A DNA stretch of 10,078 nt, from contig JAENVT010000272.1 in NCBI GenBank assembly GCA_016650435.1, positions 1-10,078 of the forward strand. Direction: 5' to 3'. The translations under genes and the position numbers were made by a program. This DNA comes from Ilumatobacteraceae bacterium (GTDB lineage Bacteria; Actinomycetota; Acidimicrobiia; Acidimicrobiales; Ilumatobacteraceae). Below the pieces are notes generated by a model, which was given only the letters and a program-made list of their open reading frames with translations, did not search any database and was not told where the DNA came from. Below, piece by piece: positions 1 to 8,804 of the stretch. Position 1 is the stretch's first letter. The number at the start of each line of letters is the position of its first letter.

Positions 1-11
1 GCCCACGCGGT

Positions 12-2237
<2,226 letters not shown>

Positions 2238-2241
2238 CGAC

Positions 2242-3096
2242 ATGACCGCCCTGGACGATCTCGTCAAGCTGCTCGACCTGGAAGCGATCGAAGTCAACAT
2301 CTTCCGTGGCCGGTCACCGGACGAAAGCCGTCAGCGGGTTTTCGGCGGCCAGGTTGCCGGTCAGGCGTTGGTCGCCGCGACGCGCACCATCGATGATCCG
2401 GGCAGACAGGTGCATTCGCTGCACGCCTACTTTCTGCGGCCGGGTGACCCGCTGGTGCCGATCCTGTACGAGGTCGACCGAATCCGCGATGGCCGCAGCT
2501 TCACGACACGGCGCGTTGTTGCCATCCAGCACGGCAAGGCGATCTTCAATCTGCAGGCCAGCTTTCATGTTCACGAAGATGGTGGGGACCATCAACTGAC
2601 GATGCCGTCCGATGTTCCGCCCCCCGATTCGTTGCCCGACTTCAAGACTCGCATGGCCCCGTACAAGGAGCGGATGGGAGTGTGGTTCGACCGTCCACGC
2701 CCGATCGACATTCGGTACACCGATCGTGATCCGTTCAACCGCCAAGACAATCCGGCCGACGGCCAGCGGGTGTGGATGCGCGCCGATGGGCGGCTGCCCG
2801 ACGACCCCACGTTGCACGCGTGCATCGTCACCTATGCCAGCGACATGACCCTGCTCGACACCACTGTGTTGCCGTTCGGCCTGTCGTGGGACAGCCCTGG
2901 AATGCAGATGGCCAGCCTCGACCATGCGATGTGGTTCCATCGCCCGTTTCGAGCGGACGACTGGTTGCTCTACGACCAGAAGGCACTGTCGACCAGCGCC
3001 GGCCGCGGCTTGGCAGGTGGGGCGATCTTCACCAGCGACGGCCGGCTGGCAGTCACCGTTGTGCAGGAAGGACTGGCGAGAGTGGGTCCGAGTTGA
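2242..3096 (+). CDS. tesB: Acyl-CoA thioesterase II (TesB family)
   Basis: 284 aa, close to the usual TesB length of about 285. It hydrolyses acyl-CoA to free fatty acid and CoA in the cytoplasm. Two hot-dog domains are visible. The N-terminal one has 'FGGQVAGQALVAA' (34-46), 'SLHAYFLRPGDP' (59-70) and 'GKAIFNLQASFH' (98-109). The C-terminal one has 'SLDHAMWFHRPF' (225-236) and 'VVQEGLAR' (273-280). Aligned by spacing with E. coli TesB (Asp204, Thr228, Gln278), the catalytic residues are Asp201, Ser225 and Gln275, so the nucleophile-orienting Thr is a Ser. The ATG follows the preceding stop by 4 nt and has an AAGGA site. The downstream lipoprotein gene overlaps its stop codon. Possible roles are CoA recycling or supply of free fatty acids; the neighbours do not settle which. 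Confidence 0.92.
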   Translation: MTALDDLVKLLDLEAIEVNIFRGRSPDESRQRVFGGQVAGQALVAATRTIDDPGRQVHSLHAYFLRPGDPLVPILYEVDRIRDGRSFTTRRVVAIQHGKAIFNLQASFHVHEDGGDHQLTMPSDVPPPDSLPDFKTRMAPYKERMGVWFDRPRPIDIRYTDRDPFNRQDNPADGQRVWMRADGRLPDDPTLHACIVTYASDMTLLDTTVLPFGLSWDSPGMQMASLDHAMWFHRPFRADDWLLYDQKALSTSAGRGLAGGAIFTSDGRLAVTVVQEGLARVGPS

Positions 3097-4388
3097 ACAG
3101 GGGTGGTCGCGTTTCGGGTTGTGTCTTTGGTCTGCTGGCGACGCTCGCCGCCGGCTGCACCAGCGACTCGTCGAATGTCGCGGTCAGTTCCGTCGATTCA
3201 TCGGGCTCCACTCCGGCGACCTCGACGGCCGCGCAGCCAGCCGACACCAATGGCACAGCGAGCGGGACAGAGGCGTCGACGATCGCGACGCCGGGTGCAG
3301 GATCGACGGCGGCACCGTCGACAGTTGCCGCACCCCTCGGCGATCCCACGGTCGCCTTCAACGAGATCAGCAAGTTCTCGCAGCCTGTCGAGCTCTCCTT
3401 CCGCCCAACCGACGGTTTGATGTATGTGGTCGAACAAGGCGGAAAAGTCGTGATCATGAGCAATGGTCAGCGAGGCCCCGATGCCCTTGACATGACCGAT
3501 CTGACCAATGCCGACGGCGAGCGTGGATTGTTGGGCGTGGCGATCACCAAAGACGGCGGCTTGGCCTACGTCAACTACACAAACAACGACGGCAACACCC
3601 GCATCGACGAGTACACGGTCAATGCCGATGGGACCTTCGACAAGTCGACGCGTCGCCAAGTCCTCGGCTTCGATCAGCCGTATCCGAACCACAACGGTGG
3701 TGACCTCGTCTTCGGACCCGACGGCATGCTGTACATCGGCACCGGCGATGGTGGATCGGGCGGGGATCCCGACCGGCGAGCGCTCGACCTCAGCGAGTGG
3801 CTGGGCAAGATGCTGCGCATCGACCCGCACCCCAGCGGCAATGCGGAGTACACCGTGCCCGCCGACAACCCCTTCGTCGGTGTCAATGGTGCCCGGCCGG
3901 AGATCTGGTCGATTGGGCTACGCAACCCATGGCGGTTCAGCTTCGACCGCCAAACCGGCGACTTGTGGATCGCCGATGTCGGCCAGGGTCAATGGGAGGA
4001 AGTCGACGTCGGATGGGCTGCCGACGGTAGTGGCCGGGGTTTGAACTTCGGTTGGAGCGCGTTCGAGGGCAATCACCGGTTCAACGACGATCAATCGCCT
4101 GACGGTGTCACCCCGCCGATCCACGAGTACGAACACGTTGGTCAGGATTGCTCGATCAGCGGCAGCGCGCTCTACCGCGGTTCAGCCATTCCGGCGCTCG
4201 TCGGCTGGTACGTGTTCGCCGACTATTGCAGCGGCCAGGTGCGAGCGCTGCAGATCGCGGACCGCGCCGAGGTCAAGCAGGTCCCACTCGGCACAATTGC
4301 CAGTGTCGTTGCGGTCAACGAAGGGCCGGACGGCGAGCTGTACGTGGTATCGGGTCATGGCCAGATCTATTCCGTGAATGCTGCCTGA
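3093..4388 (+). CDS. Lipoprotein glucose/sorbosone dehydrogenase-like beta-propeller (PQQ-dependent type)
   Basis: 431 aa. A TTG start at 3093 overlaps the thioesterase stop by 4 nt (TTGA). No ATG or GTG gives a full signal peptide, and this TTG yields an Arg-containing n-region, a short hydrophobic stretch and lipobox 'LAAGC' with Cys22, so the product is a membrane-anchored exported protein. A Ser/Thr/Ala/Pro-rich linker follows (about 23-85), then a GSDH-family six-bladed propeller (about 87-430). Key motifs are 'YPNHNGGDLVFGPDG' (197-211) with His200 at the catalytic-base position of soluble glucose dehydrogenase, 'GLRNPWRF' (275-282) with the Arg-Asn pair, 'GDLWIADVGQ' (289-298) and 'NFGW' (318-321). 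Cys353 and Cys379 ('QDCS', 'DYCSG') probably form a disulfide. It likely oxidises an aldose or similar sugar with PQQ, but many family members have no tested substrate. No PQQ synthesis gene is in the window. Confidence 0.82.
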   Translation: MNRGGRVSGCVFGLLATLAAGCTSDSSNVAVSSVDSSGSTPATSTAAQPADTNGTASGTEASTIATPGAGSTAAPSTVAAPLGDPTVAFNEISKFSQPVELSFRPTDGLMYVVEQGGKVVIMSNGQRGPDALDMTDLTNADGERGLLGVAITKDGGLAYVNYTNNDGNTRIDEYTVNADGTFDKSTRRQVLGFDQPYPNHNGGDLVFGPDGMLYIGTGDGGSGGDPDRRALDLSEWLGKMLRIDPHPSGNAEYTVPADNPFVGVNGARPEIWSIGLRNPWRFSFDRQTGDLWIADVGQGQWEEVDVGWAADGSGRGLNFGWSAFEGNHRFNDDQSPDGVTPPIHEYEHVGQDCSISGSALYRGSAIPALVGWYVFADYCSGQVRALQIADRAEVKQVPLGTIASVVAVNEGPDGELYVVSGHGQIYSVNAA

Positions 4389-5774
4389 TCACGCCACCCG
4401 CTCGAACTTCGCGGTGCGGCCGGGAATGTCAGTTGATACCACACGCACGCGCAGGTCATCGCCTGGCGAAAGGTGATGAGCATCGACACGGGCGACAACG
4501 GGGAGCTCGCACAGTTGGAAGCGCGCCCCGCGATCGTCGACATCGGTGACGATCGCGGCGAAGGTTCGCTTGGTCTGTGCACTGAGCAAGGCGACCTCGG
4601 CCAGATCGACGGTCGCCCGCTCGATCTGGTTCGCGGTGTCGTCGGAACGTTTCATCACGTCGGGCAGCTTCGGAAATGCTGCGACAATCCGTTCCGGTAC
4701 CGGGTTGCCATTGGCGACTGCAAGTGCAGCCATCACGACATAGCGATCGGCGAGGCGTCGGAGCGGGGCAGTGCCATGCGCATAGGTGGCAGCCATTGCC
4801 GCGTGCCACGGACGCTGACCAGCGGTGAACGGCACATACGAAGCGCCGCCCCCGGCACGGCGGATGGCCATCAACAGCGCGGCAGGTTTGGGATCCCTTT
4901 CGTTCAGCGACCGTGCGAAATCGCGCAGCGTCGTCGTCGCCGGCCATTCGATGTCGAAGGCCCGCGCCGTGTGACGCAGTCGCTGTTCGGCACGTTGGTC
5001 GGGCTCGGACATGACTCTGAACAAGCCGGTTTCCGCGGCATACAACGTGTCTGCGATCGCCAGATTCGTGGCGAGCGACAGCGCCGCGTTGTCGTCCTCA
5101 GACTTCAGTCTCTGCCGAAACGAGATGTCGTAACCGCCGTTGGGGGTGGCGTGCACATCCTGCTCGAACGGCTCGATGCGCGCCGCGCCACGAAGGTCTT
5201 CGGCGTGCGCGATGCGCCGTGCCAACTCCCCAAACGCGTTCGGCAGTTGCGCAGGCTTGACGGTCTCGTACGCCAACTTTGCGGTGCTGCGGATCAACGA
5301 TCGTTCAACGCCATCGAGCCGCGAATGACCCTCGCCGTCAACACGCACGTGGAAGACGATCGCCGGGCGCGGACCATCGGGCAACAAGCTGGCGGCACCC
5401 TCAGCAAGCACCGGTGGATAGAGACCCGCCCTGCCATCCGGTAGATATTGTGTTGCGCCGCGCTGCCACGCCTCGATGTCGAGCGGGTCGCCATCGTCGA
5501 CGAACCACGCCACGTCGGCGATGGCGTAGTGCAGCAGTACATCGCTGCCGGCCATCTCGATGTGGAAGGCCTGATCGAGATCCGTCGAAGCCGCTGGGTC
5601 CAGCGTGACGAACGGCCAATCCGTCCGATCGACGTGCGCCGCAGGCTTTCGCGTGGCGGCCTCGTCGGCGGCCTCCAAGACTGTGGCCGGGAAGTCGGCG
5701 GGAATCTTGAACTGTTGGCGAATGCCTCGAAGACCTTCGACAATGTCGTCGGTGAGATCGGCTCGGATGCGCAC
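4389..5774 (-). CDS. RNB-domain 3'-5' exoribonuclease (RNase II/R family)
   Basis: 461 aa from GTG 5774, which directly follows the mreB stop TAA. It should degrade single-stranded RNA processively from the 3' end using divalent metal. The RNB core starts at 'FVTLDPAASTDLDQAF' (55-70). By comparison with E. coli RNase II (Asp201, Asp207, Asp209, Asp210) the residues are Asp59, Asp65, Asp67 and Gln68, so the fourth Asp is Gln. The second motif 'YAHGTAPLRRLADR' (331-344) matches the conserved T-S-P-[IL]-R-[RK] segment. A short S1-like strand pattern ends the protein (about 404-450). No clear N-terminal cold-shock domains precede the RNB core, so it is shorter than E. coli RNase II (644 aa) or RNase R. 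'DLDQ' looks typical of actinobacterial members. It is last in the moaE operon, and its stop abuts the convergent propeller gene with no spacer. Confidence 0.87.
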   Translation of the reverse strand: MRIRADLTDDIVEGLRGIRQQFKIPADFPATVLEAADEAATRKPAAHVDRTDWPFVTLDPAASTDLDQAFHIEMAGSDVLLHYAIADVAWFVDDGDPLDIEAWQRGATQYLPDGRAGLYPPVLAEGAASLLPDGPRPAIVFHVRVDGEGHSRLDGVERSLIRSTAKLAYETVKPAQLPNAFGELARRIAHAEDLRGAARIEPFEQDVHATPNGGYDISFRQRLKSEDDNAALSLATNLAIADTLYAAETGLFRVMSEPDQRAEQRLRHTARAFDIEWPATTTLRDFARSLNERDPKPAALLMAIRRAGGGASYVPFTAGQRPWHAAMAATYAHGTAPLRRLADRYVVMAALAVANGNPVPERIVAAFPKLPDVMKRSDDTANQIERATVDLAEVALLSAQTKRTFAAIVTDVDDRGARFQLCELPVVARVDAHHLSPGDDLRVRVVSTDIPGRTAKFERVA

Positions 5775-6779
5775 TTAGCGGCGAGCCCCCATGAACATCG
5801 TCTTCAACGCGTCGTAGTGCTCGATGCAATGGCCGGCGCCCATGACGACCGCCTCGAGGGGCATCGTCGACATCTTCACCGGTACTTGTGTCTCGCGCTC
5901 GATGCGTTGCGCCAAACCGCGCAGCAGACCGCCACCACCGACCAGGTACATGCCGCGCACGAGGAAGTCTTGGGCGAGTTCGGGCGGGGCCTTCGACAGG
6001 CAGCGCACCACAGATGCGGTGATGCTGCTGATGACATCGTCGATGGCCATGCGGATCTCTTCGGGTGTCAGCACGACGGTCTTCGGCAAGCCGCTCATGA
6101 GGTCGCGGCCGCGCACCTCCGCCTGGTTCTCGTCGTCGGTAGGGTCGGCAGAGCCGATGGCCACCTTCACTTCTTCAGCGGTGCGCTCGCCGATCGCGAT
6201 GCCGTGCTCGCGGCGCACGTAGGCCTGAATCGCCGCATCGATGTCGAAGCTACCGACGCGCACAGCCTCGAGAGCGACGATGCCACCGAGGCTGATGACA
6301 GCCGTCTCGCTGGTACCGCCACCGATGTCGATGACCATGTTGCCAACCGGCTCGTCGATCGGCAGGTCGGCACCGATCGCCGCGGCCATCGGCTGCTCGA
6401 TCAGTTGGGCATCGGCAGCACCGGCGCGGCGCGCCGCATCGGTAACGGCGCGACGCTCGACCTCGGTGATGGCCGACGGCACGCAGATGACGACCTTCGG
6501 TCGGGTGAATCGGCTGACACCGACGCGTTGCAGCAACAGCCGGATCATTCGCTCAGTGATCTCGAAGTCGGTGATGGCGCCGCCACGAAGCGGCCGCACC
6601 GCGACGATATAGCCAGGCGTTCGGCCGATCATCTGCCAAGCCTCGCGACCTGTCGCCAAGACTTCGCCCGTCTGGCGATTGAGGGCGATGACCGACGGCT
6701 CGTTCAACACGATGCCGCGGCCCTTCATGTAGACAAGCGTGTTCGCTGTGCCGAGATCGATTGCAAGGTCGCGAGCCAT
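5775..6779 (-). CDS. mreB: MreB-like actin-family rod-shape protein
   Basis: 334 aa from ATG 6779, near the usual MreB length of 335-350. MreB forms ATP-dependent membrane-bound filaments that guide lateral cell-wall synthesis. The actin-fold nucleotide motifs are present: phosphate-1 'DLGTANT' (8-14), phosphate-2 'DIGGGTSE' (151-158) and adenosine loop 'GGGGLLRGL' (281-289). Also typical are 'GIVLNEPSV' (22-30) and 'GERTAEEVK' (197-205). The usual 'IEEPMAAAIG' reads 'IEQPMAAAIG' (127-136): the Glu aligned with actin Gln137 (Glu128) is kept and the next Glu is Gln129. It lies 3 nt after a small membrane protein and is followed by an RNase instead of mreC/mreD. It could be a second paralogue (Mbl-like) in a genome with a complete mre cluster elsewhere. 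Family assignment is secure; the exact role is less so. Confidence 0.92.
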   Translation of the reverse strand: MARDLAIDLGTANTLVYMKGRGIVLNEPSVIALNRQTGEVLATGREAWQMIGRTPGYIVAVRPLRGGAITDFEITERMIRLLLQRVGVSRFTRPKVVICVPSAITEVERRAVTDAARRAGAADAQLIEQPMAAAIGADLPIDEPVGNMVIDIGGGTSETAVISLGGIVALEAVRVGSFDIDAAIQAYVRREHGIAIGERTAEEVKVAIGSADPTDDENQAEVRGRDLMSGLPKTVVLTPEEIRMAIDDVISSITASVVRCLSKAPPELAQDFLVRGMYLVGGGGLLRGLAQRIERETQVPVKMSTMPLEAVVMGAGHCIEHYDALKTMFMGARR

Positions 6780-6782
6780 GGG

Positions 6783-7013
6783 CTAGTCCGTCGGCTCCTG
6801 TGAATCGATTTCAAAGTCCGTGTCGGGGCCTGTGTCGGACTGCTGCGAGGGACGAACACGATCCATGACTTCGCGGCGAGACTCCGGCGACAGAGCGTCG
6901 ATGTGCCTGCGAAAACTGGTGAGGCCGGAGTCTTGGCGCGGCCGTCGGGTGTAGGCGATGAGCCCGATTGCGAGCAGCAGCACAGCGGCGGCGACGGCGA
7001 TGACGACCGTCAC
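6783..7013 (-). CDS. Small single-pass membrane protein, unknown function
   Basis: 76 aa. The GTG at 7013 overlaps the moaE stop TGA by 4 nt (GTGA), and the TAG ends 3 nt before mreB, so it is tightly coupled on both sides. Residues 2-21 are a strong hydrophobic helix followed by 'YTRRPRQ', which predicts the N-terminus out and the C-terminus in the cytoplasm. The cytoplasmic part has a charged stretch 'SFRRHIDALSPESRREVMD' (33-51), probably helical, and an acidic tail rich in Asp, Gln, Ser and Pro. The frame is open upstream to 7448, but that part is a shadow of moaE with Arg/Cys-rich sequence. I do not recognise a family. Its place just before mreB allows a guess that it is a membrane partner of the filament, with no direct evidence. 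Confidence 0.72.
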   Translation of the reverse strand: MTVVIAVAAAVLLLAIGLIAYTRRPRQDSGLTSFRRHIDALSPESRREVMDRVRPSQQSDTGPDTDFEIDSQEPTD

Positions 7014-7522
7014 GACGCGTTCCGCCGACCCGACGAGGTCGGTACCGATGCCACATCGACAGGCCCCCCGGCCGCCAGACCCCAATCGGCACCGTCCTGC
7101 CACACCTCGTGCTTCCAAATCGGCGCACTCAACTTCAGCGCGTCGATTGCAAAGTGGGCCGCTTCGAATGCTTCGGCGCGATGTGACGCGCTGACGACCG
7201 CGATCACCGAACTCTCGCCGAGCGTCAGGCTGCCGGTTCGGTGGATCAACACGACCCTGCCCGTTTGCGGCCATCGCTGGCGCAATTCGACATCGATTGC
7301 CTCGAACCGCGGCACCACCTGTGATTCGTACGCCTCGTAGGTCAACGACTCGACTCGGTCGCGCAACACGCCCTGCTCGTCGAATGCATGGTCGCGAACG
7401 GTGCCGCTGAACAGCACCACGGCACCACATTGAGGCAGCACCGCCCACTCGTAGGCAGCGGCGATCGGCAACGGATCACTGGTCAGGCTGAGCCATGAGT
7501 TACCGCTAGCCGGAGGTTGCAC
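7010..7522 (-). CDS. moaE: Molybdopterin synthase catalytic subunit MoaE
   Basis: 170 aa from GTG 7522. MoaE works with the sulfur carrier MoaD to put two sulfurs into cyclic pyranopterin monophosphate, giving molybdopterin, in the cytoplasm. Conserved segments are 'GAVVLFSGTVRDH' (33-45) with Arg43, 'YEAYE' (62-66), 'HRTGSLTLGESSV' (94-106) and 'SHRAEAFEAAHFAIDALK' (113-130), then 'PIWKHE' (134-139). Lys130 and Lys137 match the active-site lysines Lys119 and Lys126 of E. coli MoaE. A tail of about 30 residues after the core is not conserved. An in-frame GTG at 7528 is an alternative start, but 7522 fits better with the TACGAT box 8 nt upstream. No moaD, moaA, moaB or moaC is in the window, so the partner must be encoded elsewhere. 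It is first in the operon with the small membrane protein, mreB and the RNase. Confidence 0.9.
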   Translation of the reverse strand: MQPPASGNSWLSLTSDPLPIAAAYEWAVLPQCGAVVLFSGTVRDHAFDEQGVLRDRVESLTYEAYESQVVPRFEAIDVELRQRWPQTGRVVLIHRTGSLTLGESSVIAVVSASHRAEAFEAAHFAIDALKLSAPIWKHEVWQDGADWGLAAGGPVDVASVPTSSGRRNAS

Positions 7523-7530
7523 GACCACCC

Positions 7531-7536
7531 ATCGTA
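7531..7536 (-). promoter_or_regulatory. Putative -10 box (TACGAT) of the moaE-mreB-RNase operon
   Basis: TACGAT on the minus strand fits TANNNT and ends 8 nt before GTG 7522, which suggests a leaderless moaE message. A weak TTGCTT lies upstream (minus strand, 7556-7551), but its 14-nt spacer is short. This would be the only promoter seen for the four-gene operon. Confidence 0.45.
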
Positions 7537-7558
7537 GCTCGCCACTCAGCAAGCAACA

Positions 7559-7595
7559 CCGGAGTGGGCGGGGCGATGCCCACAGTGACCTCCGG
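7559..7595. repeat. Imperfect palindrome between divergent promoters
   Basis: An inner inverted repeat GTGGGC (7564-7569) / GCCCAC (7578-7583) has an 8-nt loop. An outer pair CCGGAG (7559-7564) / CTCCGG (7590-7595) flanks it, with the extra AGTGAC on the right side. It lies upstream of both expected transcription starts, so it would act in DNA, for example as an operator, rather than as an RNA hairpin. G+C-rich chance pairing remains possible. Confidence 0.35.
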
Positions 7596-7600
7596 ATCGG

Positions 7601-7606
7601 TAACCT
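7601..7606 (+). promoter_or_regulatory. Putative -10 box (TAACCT) of the PDZ protein gene
   Basis: TAACCT fits TANNNT and ends 9 nt before GTG 7616, the longest gap among the six divergent starts but still compatible with a leaderless or near-leaderless message. No clear -35 is seen. Confidence 0.4.
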
Positions 7607-7615
7607 CTCCGGCTC

Positions 7616-8800
7616 GTGGAGCGGAGTGAGTGGCCTGATGACGACGCGGCTGGAGACGCGTCCAACGACGGCTGGTATCCCCCAGCACCCCTGCCCGAAC
7701 ACGAGCGCACTTGGCGACATCCATCCGAAATCGGCAACGCCGTATGGGTGCACACCGAAACACCCATCACCATCGGCCGCGGACTGCTGTTGACCACCGG
7801 AGCGATCGGCGGCCTCTTGTCGCTCGCCGTGCTGTGGGCCATGCTTCCGTCCGCTGGAAGAGGCGGCGGGGCCGCGCCCACCGCCGTCACCAGCACTGCG
7901 AAAGGATTGTCCGGCGTCAGCGTCACCATTCGTCCCGAGACGCTCGTCGCGACGTCGATCGCGGTCGACCTGCCGACAACATCGTTTCGCACCGAGTCCA
8001 CCAGCACGCCCGCGTCGGAAGAAGTCACCAACACAACCTTCGCACGCACTCCGTCGACCGAAGGCACACAGACCTCGCAGCTCGAAACTGCTCCGGTTGC
8101 GGTCGGCATCGGCGACTCGCTGATCGTCACGACGGCTCGCGCCGTCGAGGGACGCACATCGATCACGCTGACCGACGCCAACGGCCAAGCGCACGACGCA
8201 ACCGTGCTGATGGTCGATGCACATCTCGGCCTGGCGTTGTTGTCGGCCGATGCGTCCGCCATGACCACGTCATATGGAATCGGCCCCGAGGCAAGCCCCG
8301 GCGACACCGTCACAATCATGGGCGCCACACCGACCTCGGCCACCGTCAGCGTCGATGCCGATGGTCACCTCACGCTCGACGGTTGGGCGGACTCCACCGC
8401 CGAGGGCACGCCGGTGGTCAACGCCGACGGTCAGTTGGTGGGGATCTGCAGTCACGGATCATCGGGCCCGGTGTTGGTCAGTGTCGCCAATGTCGGTGCA
8501 ATGCTGCCTGCAGCAAAACCAACAAAGGTCGCCTCGTGGATGGGCCTGCACATAACTGCCGACGATCAGGGAGCCCTCGTGATCGACAGGGTCGCCGACG
8601 ATGGCCCCTCGGCTACGGCCGGGATCGTCGTCGGCGATGTCATCACTGCGGTCGACGGCGTACCAGTCACCAGTGTCGATCAGGTCAAGGCGGCAATCGT
8701 CGCCCATGTTCCCGACGACATCGTCACGCTGACTCTCACCCACGCCGATCAAACCATCGCCGACGTCGCGGTCACCGTCGGCACTGCCCCGTCGATGTAG
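7616..8800 (+). CDS. Membrane-anchored HtrA-like PDZ protein with degenerate protease domain
   Basis: 394 aa from GTG 7616. An acidic cytoplasmic N-terminus carries 'PLPEHERTWRHPSEIG' (25-40). One membrane helix follows (about 53-77), then a Ser/Thr/Ala-rich linker to about 155. A trypsin-like domain covers about 160-297 and a PDZ domain about 306-390, the latter with 'GLHI' (310-313) and 'GDVITAVDGVPVTSVDQV' (340-357). HtrA proteases read 'TNNHVVEG', 'DLAVL' and 'GNSGGPLVN' around the catalytic His, Asp and Ser. Here the matching stretches are 'TTARAVEG' (172-179), 'GLALL' (205-209) and 'TAEGTPVVN' (261-269), so His, Asp and Ser are Arg175, Gly205 and Glu263. It is probably a non-proteolytic envelope scaffold or peptide-binding protein. 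The gene shows no frameshift and keeps good domain spacing, so it is not a decayed pseudogene. It is divergent from moaE and convergent with the SDR-like gene, 4 bp apart. Confidence 0.82.
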   Translation: MERSEWPDDDAAGDASNDGWYPPAPLPEHERTWRHPSEIGNAVWVHTETPITIGRGLLLTTGAIGGLLSLAVLWAMLPSAGRGGGAAPTAVTSTAKGLSGVSVTIRPETLVATSIAVDLPTTSFRTESTSTPASEEVTNTTFARTPSTEGTQTSQLETAPVAVGIGDSLIVTTARAVEGRTSITLTDANGQAHDATVLMVDAHLGLALLSADASAMTTSYGIGPEASPGDTVTIMGATPTSATVSVDADGHLTLDGWADSTAEGTPVVNADGQLVGICSHGSSGPVLVSVANVGAMLPAAKPTKVASWMGLHITADDQGALVIDRVADDGPSATAGIVVGDVITAVDGVPVTSVDQVKAAIVAHVPDDIVTLTLTHADQTIADVAVTVGTAPSM

Positions 8801-8804
8801 GTAG

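Noticed and set aside
3155..3350. Ser/Thr/Ala-rich tract after the lipobox as a possible repeat or separate gene
   Set aside because: It has no regular repeat unit and is best read as the flexible linker of the lipoprotein.
4473..5444. Plus-strand open frame of 323 codons opposite the RNase
   Set aside because: Antisense to conserved RNB motifs, and its own translation shows no domain.
5448..6803. Plus-strand open frame of 451 codons opposite mreB
   Set aside because: Exactly antisense to clear MreB and RNase coding sequence. The translation is His/Asp/Arg-rich with no recognisable fold, a typical shadow of a biased gene.
7529..8343. Minus-strand open frames opposite the PDZ protein, including a long upstream extension of moaE
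   Set aside because: MoaE homology starts only near 7522 and the extension is low-complexity shadow sequence. The plus-strand protein has clear membrane, protease-like and PDZ segments.
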